Of a stretch of 64,000 nucleotides of DNA, positions 1 through 11,076 are shown one piece after another. The stretch is taken from the NCBI GenBank assembly GCA_013350335.1, contig CM023534.1, positions 23,331,302 to 23,395,301 of the forward strand, read 5' to 3'. Each line of letters starts with the position of its first letter. The stretch's first letter is position 1. This DNA comes from Chimonanthus salicifolius (lineage: Eukaryota; Streptophyta; Magnoliopsida; Laurales; Calycanthaceae). Below the pieces are notes generated by a model that was not told the DNA's origin, did not search any database, and saw nothing but the letters and a program-made list of their open reading frames with translations. A program made the position numbers and the translations under genes.

Positions 1-780
1 TTCTAGGAGTTCTACACTCTTGGATGCTACCCTTGTCAATTCTTTTACCTCTTCCTTTGGTGTAATAGGAGAATGCTGGATCATTAGGTTATCACCAGAA
101 TCCCACCAGTTGATATCTTTCTCACTGAAGGAATCATGCTTGCCATGTTGATCATCTTTTAATGCTTTGTTGTCCTTTCAGGCCAAGGGCACCACTCTGT
201 TTGGGCAAGTGCCATATACTCAAATCCATTGCACCTAAAGCACTCCAACCTCAACTTGCCTTTCTTGTTCGAGGTTGAAGGTTGGTCGTCCTGTCTCACC
301 GTTACATTAGGCCTGCTGGAGTAAATGGTCCTTCTGCTAATCGACTGGTTGGCTATACCTGTCCTATCCTCGATACTCTCAAACTGAACTGCCCTATTGT
401 ATGCATCTTTGGAGTACTCAGGGATGTTGAGCTTGATGCCGAAGGACTCATCATCCCTCTGATATCATTTTCCAGCCATTTGTCACCATGTCTAGGCCTA
501 TGTCTGTGATAGTAGCACAGTCTGTCATCATCTTCCTCCAAAGATTCGCAAATGTGGCTTGGAAGGTCCTCGGTTGGAGAGTGAACTGGTTCGTACAGGA
601 GTTCTTTGATTAGCTTGCGACCTAACTAATTCTTTGGTGAAGGTGGTGATCATTTCTCGCATCTCATGTGGCTTCGTTCCTTGTGATTGAATTTGGTCCC
701 TCAAGGACTCCACCCTGGTCATTTTGTGCACTGTGACGAACTGGATCTGACCGGAAACTGTCATCGTCTCCATGTAGTTG
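1..780 (-). pseudogene. Ty3/gypsy gag remnant
   Basis: Reading the minus strand in several frames gives gag-like text: a run around 773-528 containing VESLRDQIQSQG and, further in, a degraded zinc knuckle near 250-200 (CFRCNGFEYMA, where the usual histidine is replaced by tyrosine). No frame stays open for more than about 90 codons, so it is dead. The order (gag reading leftward away from a primer-binding-like site at 952-964) fits the 5' part of a minus-strand gypsy element whose pol lies outside the window. Family assignment is inferred from motif style, not from an alignment. Confidence 0.5.
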
Positions 781-951
781 GTTGCGTCTGGTGTAACCTC
801 CCGCCATTAAAGTTTGAGGTACACTTCGTCGCTCTCCCAAAGAGTGAGGTGGCTTGCTACAAGAAGAAAAAAACATCATCTCCAAACACACAAAAATGGA
901 GTGCACAACGATGGCTAGGTGTATGCCAAACACGTGTATTCAAGGAAACGA

Positions 952-964
952 GCTTTGATCACCA
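952..964 (-). other. Primer-binding-site-like sequence
   Basis: On the minus strand this reads TGGTGATCAAAGC, close to the initiator-Met tRNA primer site TGGTATCAGAGC. It sits between gag-like sequence (left) and a TGTGATAAAGG start at 966 that could be the end of a minus-strand 5' LTR. Confidence 0.4.
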
Positions 965-965
965 A

Positions 966-2440
966 TGTGATAAAGGCCAAGATAGTATTGAACCTTCATT
1001 CGTATGAATGTTGAAGGGAGAGGTAGTATCAACCTCCAACAAATGGGGACCAATCAAACTTCCGTTCAGTGTTGTGGTGTCGAACCAAAGACAAGCTTCA
1101 TGCGAGTCTTACAGTAACTACTTTCTAATGAAACTGGTTTCAAGTTTAATTGAATTAAAATTGAAAGATGCAATTCCCAAGATAATAGAAATTTAAATAA
1201 AAAAGAACTGAATTATAAAGGGGAAATGCAAGACACAACTTAATTCAAATAACTTTGAAACTAGAATTCAAAAGAGAACTTAGAAGAACACTAAAATCCA
1301 CACTTGGATCTTCTTGATTCAAAGTACAAATCCAAGACTTGGTGATCTACAAGTGCTAGCAATGACCTCTATTTGTAATGCATAAAGGTGGGAAAAAAAA
1401 AGAGGAAAAAAAGGATGTGCCACATAACATTAACCAATGGGAATGAAATGAGAGCATTACATCCAATCAAATTATGGCACTTAGGACTAGTGACATGTCT
1501 CCACCAATCATGTGCCTTCCCTCCATGCCAATGCTTGGCTTGTGCTTCACATTTGGATGTTTAAAGCTTGTTGGAGATTCCTTACACGCCCATGCCCAAT
1601 GAGAATTCGCTACAGAGGAAGGTGATGTGGAGGAGAGAGCTACCATCCATTGGGAATTTGCCATCTTGGAGTGTGATGTGTTCCAACCAATAGAATGCTT
1701 CCAAGTGTTATGTGCTTAAAATAGAATCCAAGGTGGAGTTAGAGTCTTCAAGGAGAGCCCATTTACCACCATTAAATGCATGCCCATGATGAGAAAATTG
1801 CCAAATTGGGAGAGATTCTTGCACTACAAGCTTGTGGAATTTGTTTTCCACCTATAATGCTAGGGTTTTGACCTAGCAACCCCACGTGTAGTCCATTATA
1901 CTCTTAAGTGGGCCTCGGGTCCATGGGCGGGGTTCACATGCATCAAAATTAGACGGTTTAGATCCACCCTTGCCACAGTCGAAAATCTTGTAGAATGGCA
2001 TGCAATTTGAGCAATGTTTTCATCCATGGCCACATCATTGACTAAGGAATCTTAGTCTCGAGAGTTCTGCGGAACCGGGCTATAGATCTACCTATGAGGG
2101 CTTTCGGTGACCAAGCGAGTAGCTCCTCTATAAAAGGCTATGCTATAAAGGTTCCAACGGTTCACTATACTTAGCTATAGATCTTTAATGTTAAGGGCGC
2201 ACCATGCTATCTCAGTCTAAGGAATTAGGGGAAAAAACTGTATTAAATGGTAAACAATGGTTGGTTATCTTATGCTATAAGATAGCGATACCTTGATCTA
2301 ATGCTATTCCTTACTAAAGGTGAACGCTCATTGGAGGAAACCCTTAGCAACTTCCTAATGAAGCTAAGGAGGCCTTGTTGAAGGCTTTGGAATTTAATAT
2401 CCAACCATAGAAGTTGATCATTTTCAATTTGTCAACAATA
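966..2440. other. Non-coding stretch, possible decayed LTR
   Basis: No coding sequence was found. The left part (966 to roughly 1950) may be the 5' LTR of the gypsy remnant on its left, because it directly follows the primer-site-like sequence. The other LTR is not in the window, so neither the boundary nor a TSD can be tested. From 2040 to 2440 I recognise nothing. Confidence 0.25.
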
Positions 2441-3235
2441 CAATCTTGTTATTTGGTGCAGAGAGGTTGTTCATTCAGAATTTGGCGAGTATTATTAATT
2501 GGCTTGAGGTGTACTGTGGTTTGAAGATTGACTATTTGAAGTGTGAGTTTTTGGGTGTGTGCTTAGAATTTGCCTGCCTGCTTGCCTGCTTCGTTGATCT
2601 ATTTATCTTTAGGGCAAGGTTCTTTTCAATAACAAGCCTAGCCCTGCTTTTGCGCATGGGAAGCTTAACAAGGTATGGTCCAAATAGTTTTCTTTCCAGA
2701 AGGCCATATAGAAGTGTAAGTATCTTTGGAAGAAAGAATAACCCTCATCAAATATTCTCAAGTTTACCATTCAGAAAAAAAGTGTTCTCAAGTTCTATTG
2801 CTCCTTTATTCATGGCATCCTTTAAATGCTTGATTAGTATTGTGAAGAGAACTAGAAAATTTCGAAAGGATTTCTTGCGGAATGATAGAGAAGTTCTTAA
2901 AACTGCAGATGGTATCATCTAGTGGCTTGATCATAAGTTCACAATTGAGAAGATGGGTTGGGTCAAGATGTAAATATAGTGTCCTGAGATGGTTTTAGGC
3001 ATTTAGTTTAGATGATGGTGAAGAATGCCTGTGGGAATGAGTTATAACTTGCAAATGCAGGTGAGGAGAAATTGTTTGGCTCACATTTCACAATTGTGAT
3101 AGCTTCAGGAATGTGGAGAGCAATTCAAAAATGTAGCTCAAGTTTTCAAAGAGAAGCTTCTAACAATGAGGTGAAATGGCTGGATCACGGGGTAAAGAAG
3201 GGCATGGTTGAACAGAGAGAGCAGAAGATAGTCTT
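2441..3235 (+). pseudogene. LINE reverse transcriptase fragment
   Basis: Translation from about 2441 gives TILLFGAERLFIQNLASI followed by NWLEVYCGLKIDYLKCEFLG. This matches the plant L1 reverse-transcriptase block just after the catalytic YADD (DDTLLF..., SGLKVNFxKSEL). The catalytic motif itself is not readable. Downstream text to about 3000 looks like degraded LINE, with stops at 2920 and beyond. The following LTR element (3236-5663) is inserted in or next to this remnant. Confidence 0.5.
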
Positions 3236-3606
3236 TGATGTAGGACATGGCATACACATGGACTCCACTTCTATTTTTTTTTTTTTACTTATTTATTTAT
3301 TTCTTACTTAGCAAGTTCGAGTAGATTAGGACTTGTTATTTTCGTTTTAGAAAGAGTCCTTGTTTTGGTAGGATGATTAGGATAGGAAAGCCAGGTTGCT
3401 GGCTTTCCTAATTGAGTCTTTTCTATTTTGGAGTTATTTGTTTTCTTATAAATACCGATCCCTGTAAGAGAGGAAATACACTATGGATTATTAATGAAAT
3501 TACTTCAAGGCTTATCCTTTTTCCTATCTTTTATTTTCCCTCTTCTCTGCCAAGTTGTAGACAATTTTATCTCTTCCTGCTAAGTTGTAGGCTTGCTCCT
3601 GTATCA
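3236..3606 (+). repeat. 5' LTR of the 2.4-kb element
   Basis: This 371-bp repeat starts TGATGTAGG and ends CTGTATCA. It is clearly homologous to 5290-5663. Promoter and poly(A) functions would lie here by family rule. Confidence 0.85.
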
Positions 3607-5289
3607 ATTGGTTCAGAGCAAGGTTTCGATCTCTCTGAGACCGATTACTTCCATCTATTGTGAAAAAAGGGCGAAAGCTTCGGCGTTATCCCTCGCGTGA
3701 TCTACATCTGTTGCAGAAGGATTCCCCCTTTCTCACTTACCCTCCCACCCTTCCATTGAAAAAAAAAAAAAAAAAAAAAAACCAAAAAAAAAAAAAGGAA
3801 GAAAGAAACGACGCTGGAGGATTTCCGTCGCACTTTGCTGCAGTTGCTACCTAGATTCAGCCATCGCGCCATCCTCAAACCAAGGCTTTATCCCAGGTAT
3901 TCCAAGGTTGCTGCTTCCGCCCTCCTCCCCTGCACCTTTCGCTTGAATCTGCCACCAGTTTCAACCTCTTGCTGCCTTGTTTCCTTCACCCAGGTGCCGC
4001 AGTTCATCCTTCTTTCCATTTCCACCTTTCCTTCCCACGAATCCTCTCCACTTCACCCTCCTTCCTTCCGCTTCCATCGCTGTCTTTTTCGCCGCCATCG
4101 CAAAAGCTTTCCGCTTCTTCGCTGGCCTTCTAACCCCTTGACTTTCCATTCGTTTTACAACCCTAAATTTTTGAACCCTAACTTATCCCTTTCATTTAAA
4201 TCCCATGTGCCTTAGATCCTCCTTCAGCCCAAGTCCCACACGTGTTCCCCAATTTACCCCATTCGTTTAAGTTCCATATCTTATGTCCCCCTTAGCCCAC
4301 GTTCACTTAGTCCCTTCCTTTTGATCGAGCCCATGATCTTTTGTCCACTTTGACCGATCCTATTTCCATGTCTTTCCATTGGGTCCCAGCTCACCATCCC
4401 TTAAACATTTTCCCCACTCCAACCGTCATGTCTTGGATTATGTGACACCCCAATCTGATTACCCACATCACACAAACCCGATAGCATCCAACATCGATGG
4501 TGATCAATTACTCAGCCAAACTGAGTTCAACGACTTTAAATCTGAGTTCAGTGAATTTTTCTCTGAATTGCGATCTGAATTTCATGAATTTTTACAAGAA
4601 TATCGAGAACTTTTGCTCGGCCGAAAATACATAGCCCTGATGAGGGTGATCAACCACACGAAATACAGTGCCAACTTCCTCGAGATGTGTGTCACCTCCT
4701 CCACAGTCACCATCAAAGTTTGTGCCTGCTATCCTGGTGTCAGACTCAGCGCTCACGCATGCTCCTCCTGACGTCGTGACCCCACAGCCATTGCCCGTGT
4801 TGGCGACAAAGCCAGTTGTGTTACCGGCACCATAATCGATGCAACCGATGAGTGTCAATCCCCCACCACCACCACTACCAACACCTTCACCACCTCCCCC
4901 ATCACCACTGCAAATTACCCAACCATCTCCATTACCCAAACCTGGTCCCATTACGGTTACTAAGTATTCATCTATGGTTCTCTGTATCGTATCATGCTCA
5001 CCTCTTATCCTCTCATTGGTGCCTCGTCCTACAGCTCCTTGGGACGATGTTATGTCCCCAGTGCAGTTTGAGGATCCCTTTTGGACTGGATTACTTCGCC
5101 CTCGATCACGTCCGTGTGCATTTACTGCTTTCTTCGCAAGGTATATATCTTTCATCGTCCGTACATTGCACATTGTGTAGTTACAAGCTTTGTGATTCGC
5201 ATCTTCGAACGTAGACTTCATTTTTGTTTGGTGCCTTCTGCTATTGCTGATTTCAACTCGAGGACGAGTTCTTTTCAAGATTGGGGGGC
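3607..5289 (+). other. Interior of the 2.4-kb element, no retroviral enzymes
   Basis: The interior contains a poly(A)-rich run (about 3757-3797), a pyrimidine-rich stretch to 4300, and an open frame at 4379-4771 (130 codons) with an acidic, Phe/Glu-rich central part (FKSEFSEFFSELRSEFHEF). That pattern could be a coiled-coil piece of gag. A CCA/CCT-rich run follows at 4858-4950. The long opposite-strand glycine-rich frame over 4592-5311 is the complement of this low-complexity DNA and is not taken as a gene. Confidence 0.5.
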
Positions 5290-5663
5290 TGATGTAGGAC
5301 ACGGTATACACATGGACTCCACTTCTATTTTTATTTACTTCTTTCTTTATTTATTTATTTCTTACTTAGCAAGTTCGAGTAGATTAAGACTCGTTATTTT
5401 TGTTTTAGAAAGAGTCCTTGTTATAGTAGGATGAGTAGGATAGGAAAGCCAGGTCGGTGGTTTCCCTAGTTGAGTCTTTTCTATTTTCGAGTTATTTGTT
5501 TTCTTATAAATACCAATCCTTGTAAGCGAGGAAATATACTATGGATTATTAATGAAATTACTTCAAGGCTTAGCCTTTTTCCTATCTTTTATTTTCACTC
5601 TTTTCTGCCAAGTTGCAGACACTTTAATCTCTTCCTGCTGAGTTACAGGCTGCTCCCGCATCA
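5290..5663 (+). repeat. 3' LTR of the 2.4-kb element
   Basis: This 374-bp repeat is preceded by the polypurine tract TTGGGGGGC, ends CCCGCATCA, and is followed by the TSD GTCTT. Confidence 0.85.
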
Positions 5664-5668
5664 GTCTT

Positions 5669-5975
5669 TGATAGGAACAAATGAAAATGTAGAAAGCTGA
5701 CATCTGATAGATGAGAAAATGGCCGAGTATGATGATGATTTGACATTGCAATCTAACTACTTTTTACATAAATTGGTTGCAAATACACCTTTTAATTCTG
5801 TCTTCTTGACTTTTAGAAAGAAGGGGAAACGAAAAATGAAAAGAAATCCTTGTTGTGCAAACCAACCTCACATATTGAGGCTGCCTTAGTGAACACTGGG
5901 GCCCGAGATGTCTTTTAGGTTTGTTTTTTCGTCCTTATAACACCCCAGAAGCTTAGAAAAGGGAGACCTTTTTTG

Positions 5976-6011
<36 letters not shown>

Positions 6012-6760
6012 CCAGAGTAAAAGATGAGAAAGATTCCTTTGCTGTCTAACAAAGGAAATTAATATTGGTCAGACCAAACTTTGGACTTGCGTGTTGTGTT
6101 GTCTGTAGTCGATAAAATGTTAGGAGGAAGGTCTTTCTTATCACTATTGGGAGAAGAGAGTGGGGATGCTTACAGTCAAATGGAGTAGTAAAAATTCCAA
6201 AAAGATATCATTCGGTTCCTCCACAGTTGTACCCAAGTTCTTCAATTATGCCCCTTCAAAGATATTATAACGACATTGATTAACTTGAGGAATAAGGGCG
6301 CCCTCCAAATTGGAAATCGTAACTCTACTTGCCCATATAAAGCTATTTGGACATTAGTTGCTGCAACCCAAGTAAATGCTTTCTGCAATTTTGTTGGATG
6401 GAAATATCTAACAAATTTTCACTCCTGATGACCTAAAACGGAAAAAGAAAAAATAGAAACTGTACTAGGGGTATCTGTTTCGAATTCTACAGTACCCCCT
6501 CTCGTGTCAGTTGACCATTTGATCCATTATTTCATTAATGGATGAGATTTTTGACCTTTTAATGGATAGGGCAAAATTTTATGCAAACTTATACAATTGG
6601 TTGTTGCTTGGCTTTTATTTAAGTTAAAAAAAAAAAAGTGATCTTCCAAGATTAGATCTATGGTGGGTAGCATTCATAGAAACTAAAGTATCTCTAGTTT
6701 AGTGGGCTTCTCAAGCTAAGGAATTCATGGGATCTCAGTTTCAGATCTCAACGTGAGTGG
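5669..6760. other. Intergenic stretch with a CT microsatellite
   Basis: No gene was recognised. A perfect (CT)n run lies at 5979-6009. Confidence 0.6.
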
Positions 6761-6765
6761 AGGGT

Positions 6766-7611
6766 TGATGCAGGACAACTAATAGGGTGACCCTAAATGC
6801 CTAAATGGTTCCCTAAAAATTAAAAGGGGATGAAAATAATGCACTCTAAACTAAATGTAGGCTGAAATTAAAATTAAAATTAATATATACAATTAATTAA
6901 TATAAAATCACCACAAATAATCATGCAAATATGTAGAATTTAATATGTGAATGGAAAGAATGGGCCTAGGATATAATGCACGAAATGAATCCAGTGGGTA
7001 CAGGGTTAATAACTTGGAACTTAGGCACATACGGTGGTAACTAATTAGAAACAAAGGTAAAGAAGGATACGAATGGCATTTAATAGATTAGGATGGCTTA
7101 GGACAACCACACGAAAGACTTGAAATAGGAAAGGGGCTTGCGGCAGAAGGAAAAGAGTGGAAGAGGAGGCGGAAGCCAAAAGGGGTTGGAAATGGTTTGG
7201 CAGCTAAGGGATGGCTTCGGAAACCCAGGGAAGAAGAAGAGGAAGGAAGAGGAAGAGAGATAGAAGATAAAGGAAGAGAAGTACCTGAAGAAGAAGTATG
7301 GTTTCACACCAAACCTCATGCCGTAGCCTCACGCAAAGGAATCACTCCCAATCTGAAAAATCGCACCTTGCAATGGTATTTTGCGAAAATCTCACTCTTT
7401 ATTTCATTCAATCGTATATCATAATGCTTATAAGAGAGGGCTTTTATAAGAGATGACACCCTTATATAAAGAAACTCCTAAAAATAGCCTAAAACGAAAA
7501 TAAACTCACTTAAAATAGGAAATCGTAATTTCTAATTACAACCAAATCAAAAATAGAAATAAACAATAAAAAAAACTCTAAATTCGAAGGTAAATCTGTT
7601 GCTCTGCATCA
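6766..7611 (-). repeat. 3' LTR (left) of the 2.9-kb element
   Basis: This 846-bp repeat is bounded by TGATGCAG and CTCTGCATCA, with GATGGAGAGAT as the adjoining polypurine tract on the minus strand. Purine-rich frames inside it are not genes. Confidence 0.88.
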
Positions 7612-8500
7612 ATCTCTCCATCTGAAAGAACTCGACCTCGAGTTGAAACAGATGAAAAGACATCAATCTTCCCACGTACGCGTCTTCCTAGTGTGGGGTC
7701 TTCAATATGCAACATGCGCACGTGAGGTCTTCAAATGTCAACCAGGCAGAACATCATTAAGCTACAATAAGAACACTGGATCAACTCTCCTCCGCCATCG
7801 ATGGTATACTAGGAAACCAAAGCGGATGTCAAGAGCAACTCTGGGTGTCGGCAGCAGAAAAGTGTGAATAGCATACTCCGATGAAACGAGACTCTGAGAT
7901 CTCTCCAGTAGATTCAGAGCAAGTCGTTGAAGCTCTCTCGCGGTCCACCAAGTGGCACCAATCATGGACTTGGTATTCCGCGTCACAGGATATAGGTGGT
8001 GTCCTGCAGCAGTGATGGAAACATCTTCTTCTACCAGGATAAATTCTATCTTCTCTCTCGGGTGGTAAGGAAGGTACATGCTGAGTTGGCTGGATAGGTG
8101 TAGGACACGGGTCATGTGGGTCAGGTTGTAGATCATTTTGTAGGTCAGAAAGGCCAGTAGGATGGTCAAGATCAGGTTGTGGATCAGAAAGGCCAGTAGG
8201 ATGTTTGGGATCATGCTGATGTGGGGTGGGGCTTGGAAGTGAAGATGTTGGTTCTGGATTGGGTGTGAGGTCTACCACATTATTATCCACATCAATTTCC
8301 TTGGACTCACATTGAAAATCTGTAGCAAGCTCATATTTTCATCGCATCTATTAATGTGACTTAATTTCAGCGTGCGATTCATGAATGTGTGGTGTAGATG
8401 CATGTACAGACTCAGATAGATTGGGTGACAGTTACACCAGAATAGGATCTGTGGATGGAGACAGTATGGGGACACACCTAACTTTTTTAACCTGAGTAGA

Positions 8501-8545
8501 GCACTCACGAGCAAGATGCCCGTGGCATCTGCAGTGACAACAAAA
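8501..8545 (-). CDS. CCHC zinc-knuckle fragment inside the 2.9-kb element
   Basis: The minus strand encodes FCCHCRCHGHLAREC, a complete C-x2-C-x4-H-x4-C knuckle, the nucleic-acid-binding motif of retroelement gag proteins. The open frame around it is short and no full gag can be built in one frame. It is the only recognisable protein domain in the element. The neighbouring Pro/Asp-rich frame (8290-7829, with two PTGLSDPQPDL-like repeats) may be a spacer from the same protein. Confidence 0.55.
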
Positions 8546-8679
8546 TAGTCCCTAAACCTAACTTGGTTTCCATACGGGTTAAGCGAGCACTTATCTCTAA
8601 TACAACCTTGGCAATATGTACGGGGACCATGTTGAATGTCCTAAAATGATCTACTCTAAGATGATACATTGCAAAAAAA

Positions 8680-8716
8680 ATTTAATTAATTAATCAATTA
8701 ATTAATTAATTAATTA
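8680..8716. repeat. (TTAA)n microsatellite
   Basis: A run of AATT/TTAA tetranucleotides lies near the primer site of the 2.9-kb element. Confidence 0.8.
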
Positions 8717-8786
8717 AAATTTTAAATGCGACCTAAGATCTGGAAAGTTAAGAAACTCTTCCTAACATAGGCTCTGATACCAAATT

Positions 8787-9632
8787 TGATGCAGGACAAC
8801 TAATAGGGTGACTCTAAATGTCCTAAATGGTTCCCTAAAAATTAAAAGGGGATGAAAATAATGCACTCTAAACTAAATGTAGGCTGAAATTAAAATTAAA
8901 ATTAATATATATAATTAATTAATATAAAATCACCACAAATAATCATGCAAATATGTAGAATTTAATGTGAATGGAAAGAATGGGCCCAAGATATAATGTA
9001 CGAAATGAATCCAGTGGGTACACGGTTAATAACTTGGGAACTTAGGCACATACGGTGGTGACTAATTAGAAACAAAGGTGAAGAAGGATACAAATGGCAT
9101 TTAATAGATTAGGATGGCTTAGGGCAACCACACGAAAGACTGGAAATAGGAAAGGGGCTTGCGGCAGGAAGGAAAAGAGTGGAAGAGGAGGCGGAAGCCA
9201 AAAGGGGTTGGAAATGGTTTGGCAGCAAAAGGATGGCTTCGGAAACCCAGGGAAGAAGAAGAGGAAGGAAGAGGAAGCGAGATAGAAGATAAAGGAAGAG
9301 AAGTATCTGAAGAAGAAGTATGGTCTCACACCAAGCCTCACGCTGTAGCCTCACGCAAAGGAATCACTCCCAATCTGAAAAATCGCACCTTGCAAAGGTA
9401 TTTTGCTAAAATCTCACTCTTTATTTCATTCAATCGTATATCATAATGCTTACAAGAGATGGCTTTTATAAGAGATGCCACCCTTAAATAAAGAAACTCC
9501 TAAAAATAGCCTAAAACGAAAATAAACTCACTTAAAATAGGAAATCCTAATTTCTAATTACAACCAAATCAAAAATAGAAATAAAAAATAAAGAAACTCT
9601 AAATTCGAAGGTAAATCTGCTGCTCCAGATCA
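8787..9632 (-). repeat. 5' LTR (right) of the 2.9-kb element
   Basis: This is the 846-bp partner of 6766-7611. It lies 4 bp from the Met-tRNA primer site. Confidence 0.88.
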
Positions 9633-9663
9633 AGGGTGGTAACTGCAAAGAAGTTGACCATGA

Positions 9664-10449
9664 ATTTTTTTCTTTAAAAGATAACTTCATTAATAAAAGA
9701 GAAGAAGAATACAAGAAGGAACAAAAAGACCAAAATGTAAGCTAGAGAAAGCCTACCAAAAGAAAAATACAAAACCCAATCCCCCCCCCCCACGCGAAAT
9801 TACAAAAAATTATTAACAACTTCCAGAATCAACCCCTGACAGGCCATTTCATCTGCTGCGGTATTAGCCGAGCGAGGAACCCAAGCAACCTTAAACTAAA
9901 AGGAAGCAATAATATGCCGAATTCTTTCAATTTTGTCCAAAAAAATCCATGGGCAATGGGAACCCAAAGCCCATCTATCAACAACTTGAGAATCACCTTT
10001 CTACAATGCTCTCAGAGCCTCATAACTTCTCTAATTCCAAAATCCCTCGCCATAAGGCAAACAATTCCACCTCTAATACTAAACCATTAGGAATCGGTCC
10101 TACAAAATAAAGCAGTGTATACTCTAAATTATTGCGAATAATCTCTCCATAACCTGCCAAACTTATATTTCGTATACAACTTCCGTCAAAATTTAATTTA
10201 AGAAGGCCGCTATCAAGACTCAATGAAACTTGAGGATGAGAAACCAAAACCTGCGCGACCGAATCAACAGAAGCCCAACTTCGCCACAAATTAGAGATAG
10301 ACACATCCTAATACTTCAACATCCTGTCCAACCACCAAGCTACCCGAAGTTTGATAATATTGAGAAGGTACATCACTGGACGCTCCTTACCATGGAAGAC
10401 CCTTTGGTTACAGTCTAACCAAATGGACCACATAGTGCTCAACGTAGTA
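9664..10449 (-). mobile_element. 5'-truncated LINE (RNase H and 3' end)
   Basis: A 14-bp direct repeat, gaagttgaccatga, flanks this block (9650-9663 and 10450-10463). This is the hallmark of target-primed LINE insertion. On the minus strand the interior starts in a WSIWLDCNQRVFHGKERP segment typical of plant LINE C-termini. It continues into an RNase H-like domain (LLKLNFDGSCIRNISLAGYG, about 10230-10050) and ends in an A-rich tail seen as a T run at 9665-9671. Only the last 0.8 kb of a normal 5-6 kb LINE is present, so it cannot move itself. Confidence 0.8.
10020..10304 (-). pseudogene. LINE RNase H domain fragment
   Basis: A 94-codon open frame holds the RVT_3-type RNase H start (KLNFDGS, then GYGEIIRNN, GPIPNGLVLEVELFALWRGILE). 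The Asp of NFDGS and the Glu of VEL correspond to catalytic positions. The frame ends early and lacks the C-terminal half of the domain. Confidence 0.65.
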
Positions 10450-10463
10450 GAAGTTGACCATGA

Positions 10464-11076
10464 TTTATGTACTTTTTGGAGGGCAGGTTAATTCACTTGC
10501 ATAGATATCTTACACTGATAGACCATGTTGTTTATGGGTTGTAGTGCAATGTATTTCAGTTATCTATCACAAAGAAAAGGGCCTCTAATTGGGTAGTTTC
10601 TACTGAAGGTTAGAGCCTACATAAACTCTTCCCACGCTTTTCACAGTTCAACCTTAATTTTCAAGCTTGCCCACCATGTCGATGTTGTATTGACTTGCGA
10701 AAGATGTTTTATAGATTTAATGTCTCAAGTTTTGATATTTAGACATTATTTCCACAGTCTAATGACTCCCACTCTCAAGCCCTAATTGGAGTTTGACTAA
10801 CAGCTTGACCAATTTGTTTGGTTCTTTTTCCCCACTCTCAACCTCAAAGCAACTCTTCCTTCCAAATAAGATGTGAAGGAAACACATACTACTTTGTTGG
10901 AGGGGAATCAACCACTGTTTGGTAGAACACACTGGATCTTGTTACAGCCAAGAATCATGATGCCTTAGTTAATTAGTTTATACCTCTTTTTGGGAATCAC
11001 TTGAATTGCTTATTAACTCTTGTGGAACAATTTCTATGTAAGTATATCAGAATATCTTGAAATACCATCCATTCAG
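10464..11076 (+). other. Probable intron upstream of the BLOS2 exon
   Basis: No coding sequence was recognised. The stretch ends in a usable splice acceptor (ATTCAG, then GGA). Joining across both upstream insertions gives continuous-looking flanks, so the 2.9-kb LTR element and the truncated LINE may have inserted into this intron. That depends on where the missing 5' exons lie. Confidence 0.4.

Larger units (their letters stand above)
3236..5663 (+). mobile_element. Non-autonomous LTR retrotransposon, 2.4 kb
   Basis: Two direct repeats (3236-3606 and 5290-5663) begin TGATGTAGGACA and end TATCA/CATCA. They are flanked by a perfect 5-bp TSD, GTCTT (3231-3235 and 5664-5668). A primer-site-like sequence (TTGGTTCAGAGC) follows the left repeat and a GGGGGGC polypurine tract precedes the right one. 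The 1.68-kb interior has no protease, reverse transcriptase, RNase H or integrase, so movement would need an autonomous relative's enzymes. Just before the polypurine tract, 5252-5289 reads FNSRTSSFQDWG, like the polyprotein C-terminus of plant gypsy elements, suggesting a gypsy parent. The size lies between TRIM and LARD. Confidence 0.85.
6766..9632 (-). mobile_element. Non-autonomous LTR retrotransposon, 2.9 kb
   Basis: Two 846-bp direct repeats (6766-7611 and 8787-9632), starting TGATGCAGGACA and ending GCATCA/AGATCA, flank a 1.18-kb interior. A perfect 5-bp TSD, AGGGT, lies at 6761-6765 and 9633-9637. Orientation is minus: the primer site TGGTATCAGAGC is at 8782-8771, next to the right repeat. 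The interior lacks protease, reverse transcriptase and integrase. It keeps a CCHC zinc knuckle (8545-8501) and, by the left repeat, a polyprotein-tail-like frame (SVSTRGRVLSDGE). The repeats have equal length and differ at only a few percent by eye, so the insertion is fairly recent. Confidence 0.88.

Noticed and set aside
4592..5311. 239-codon glycine-rich frame on the minus strand
   Set aside because: It is the complement of a CCA/CCT-rich low-complexity stretch inside a retroelement; no domain.
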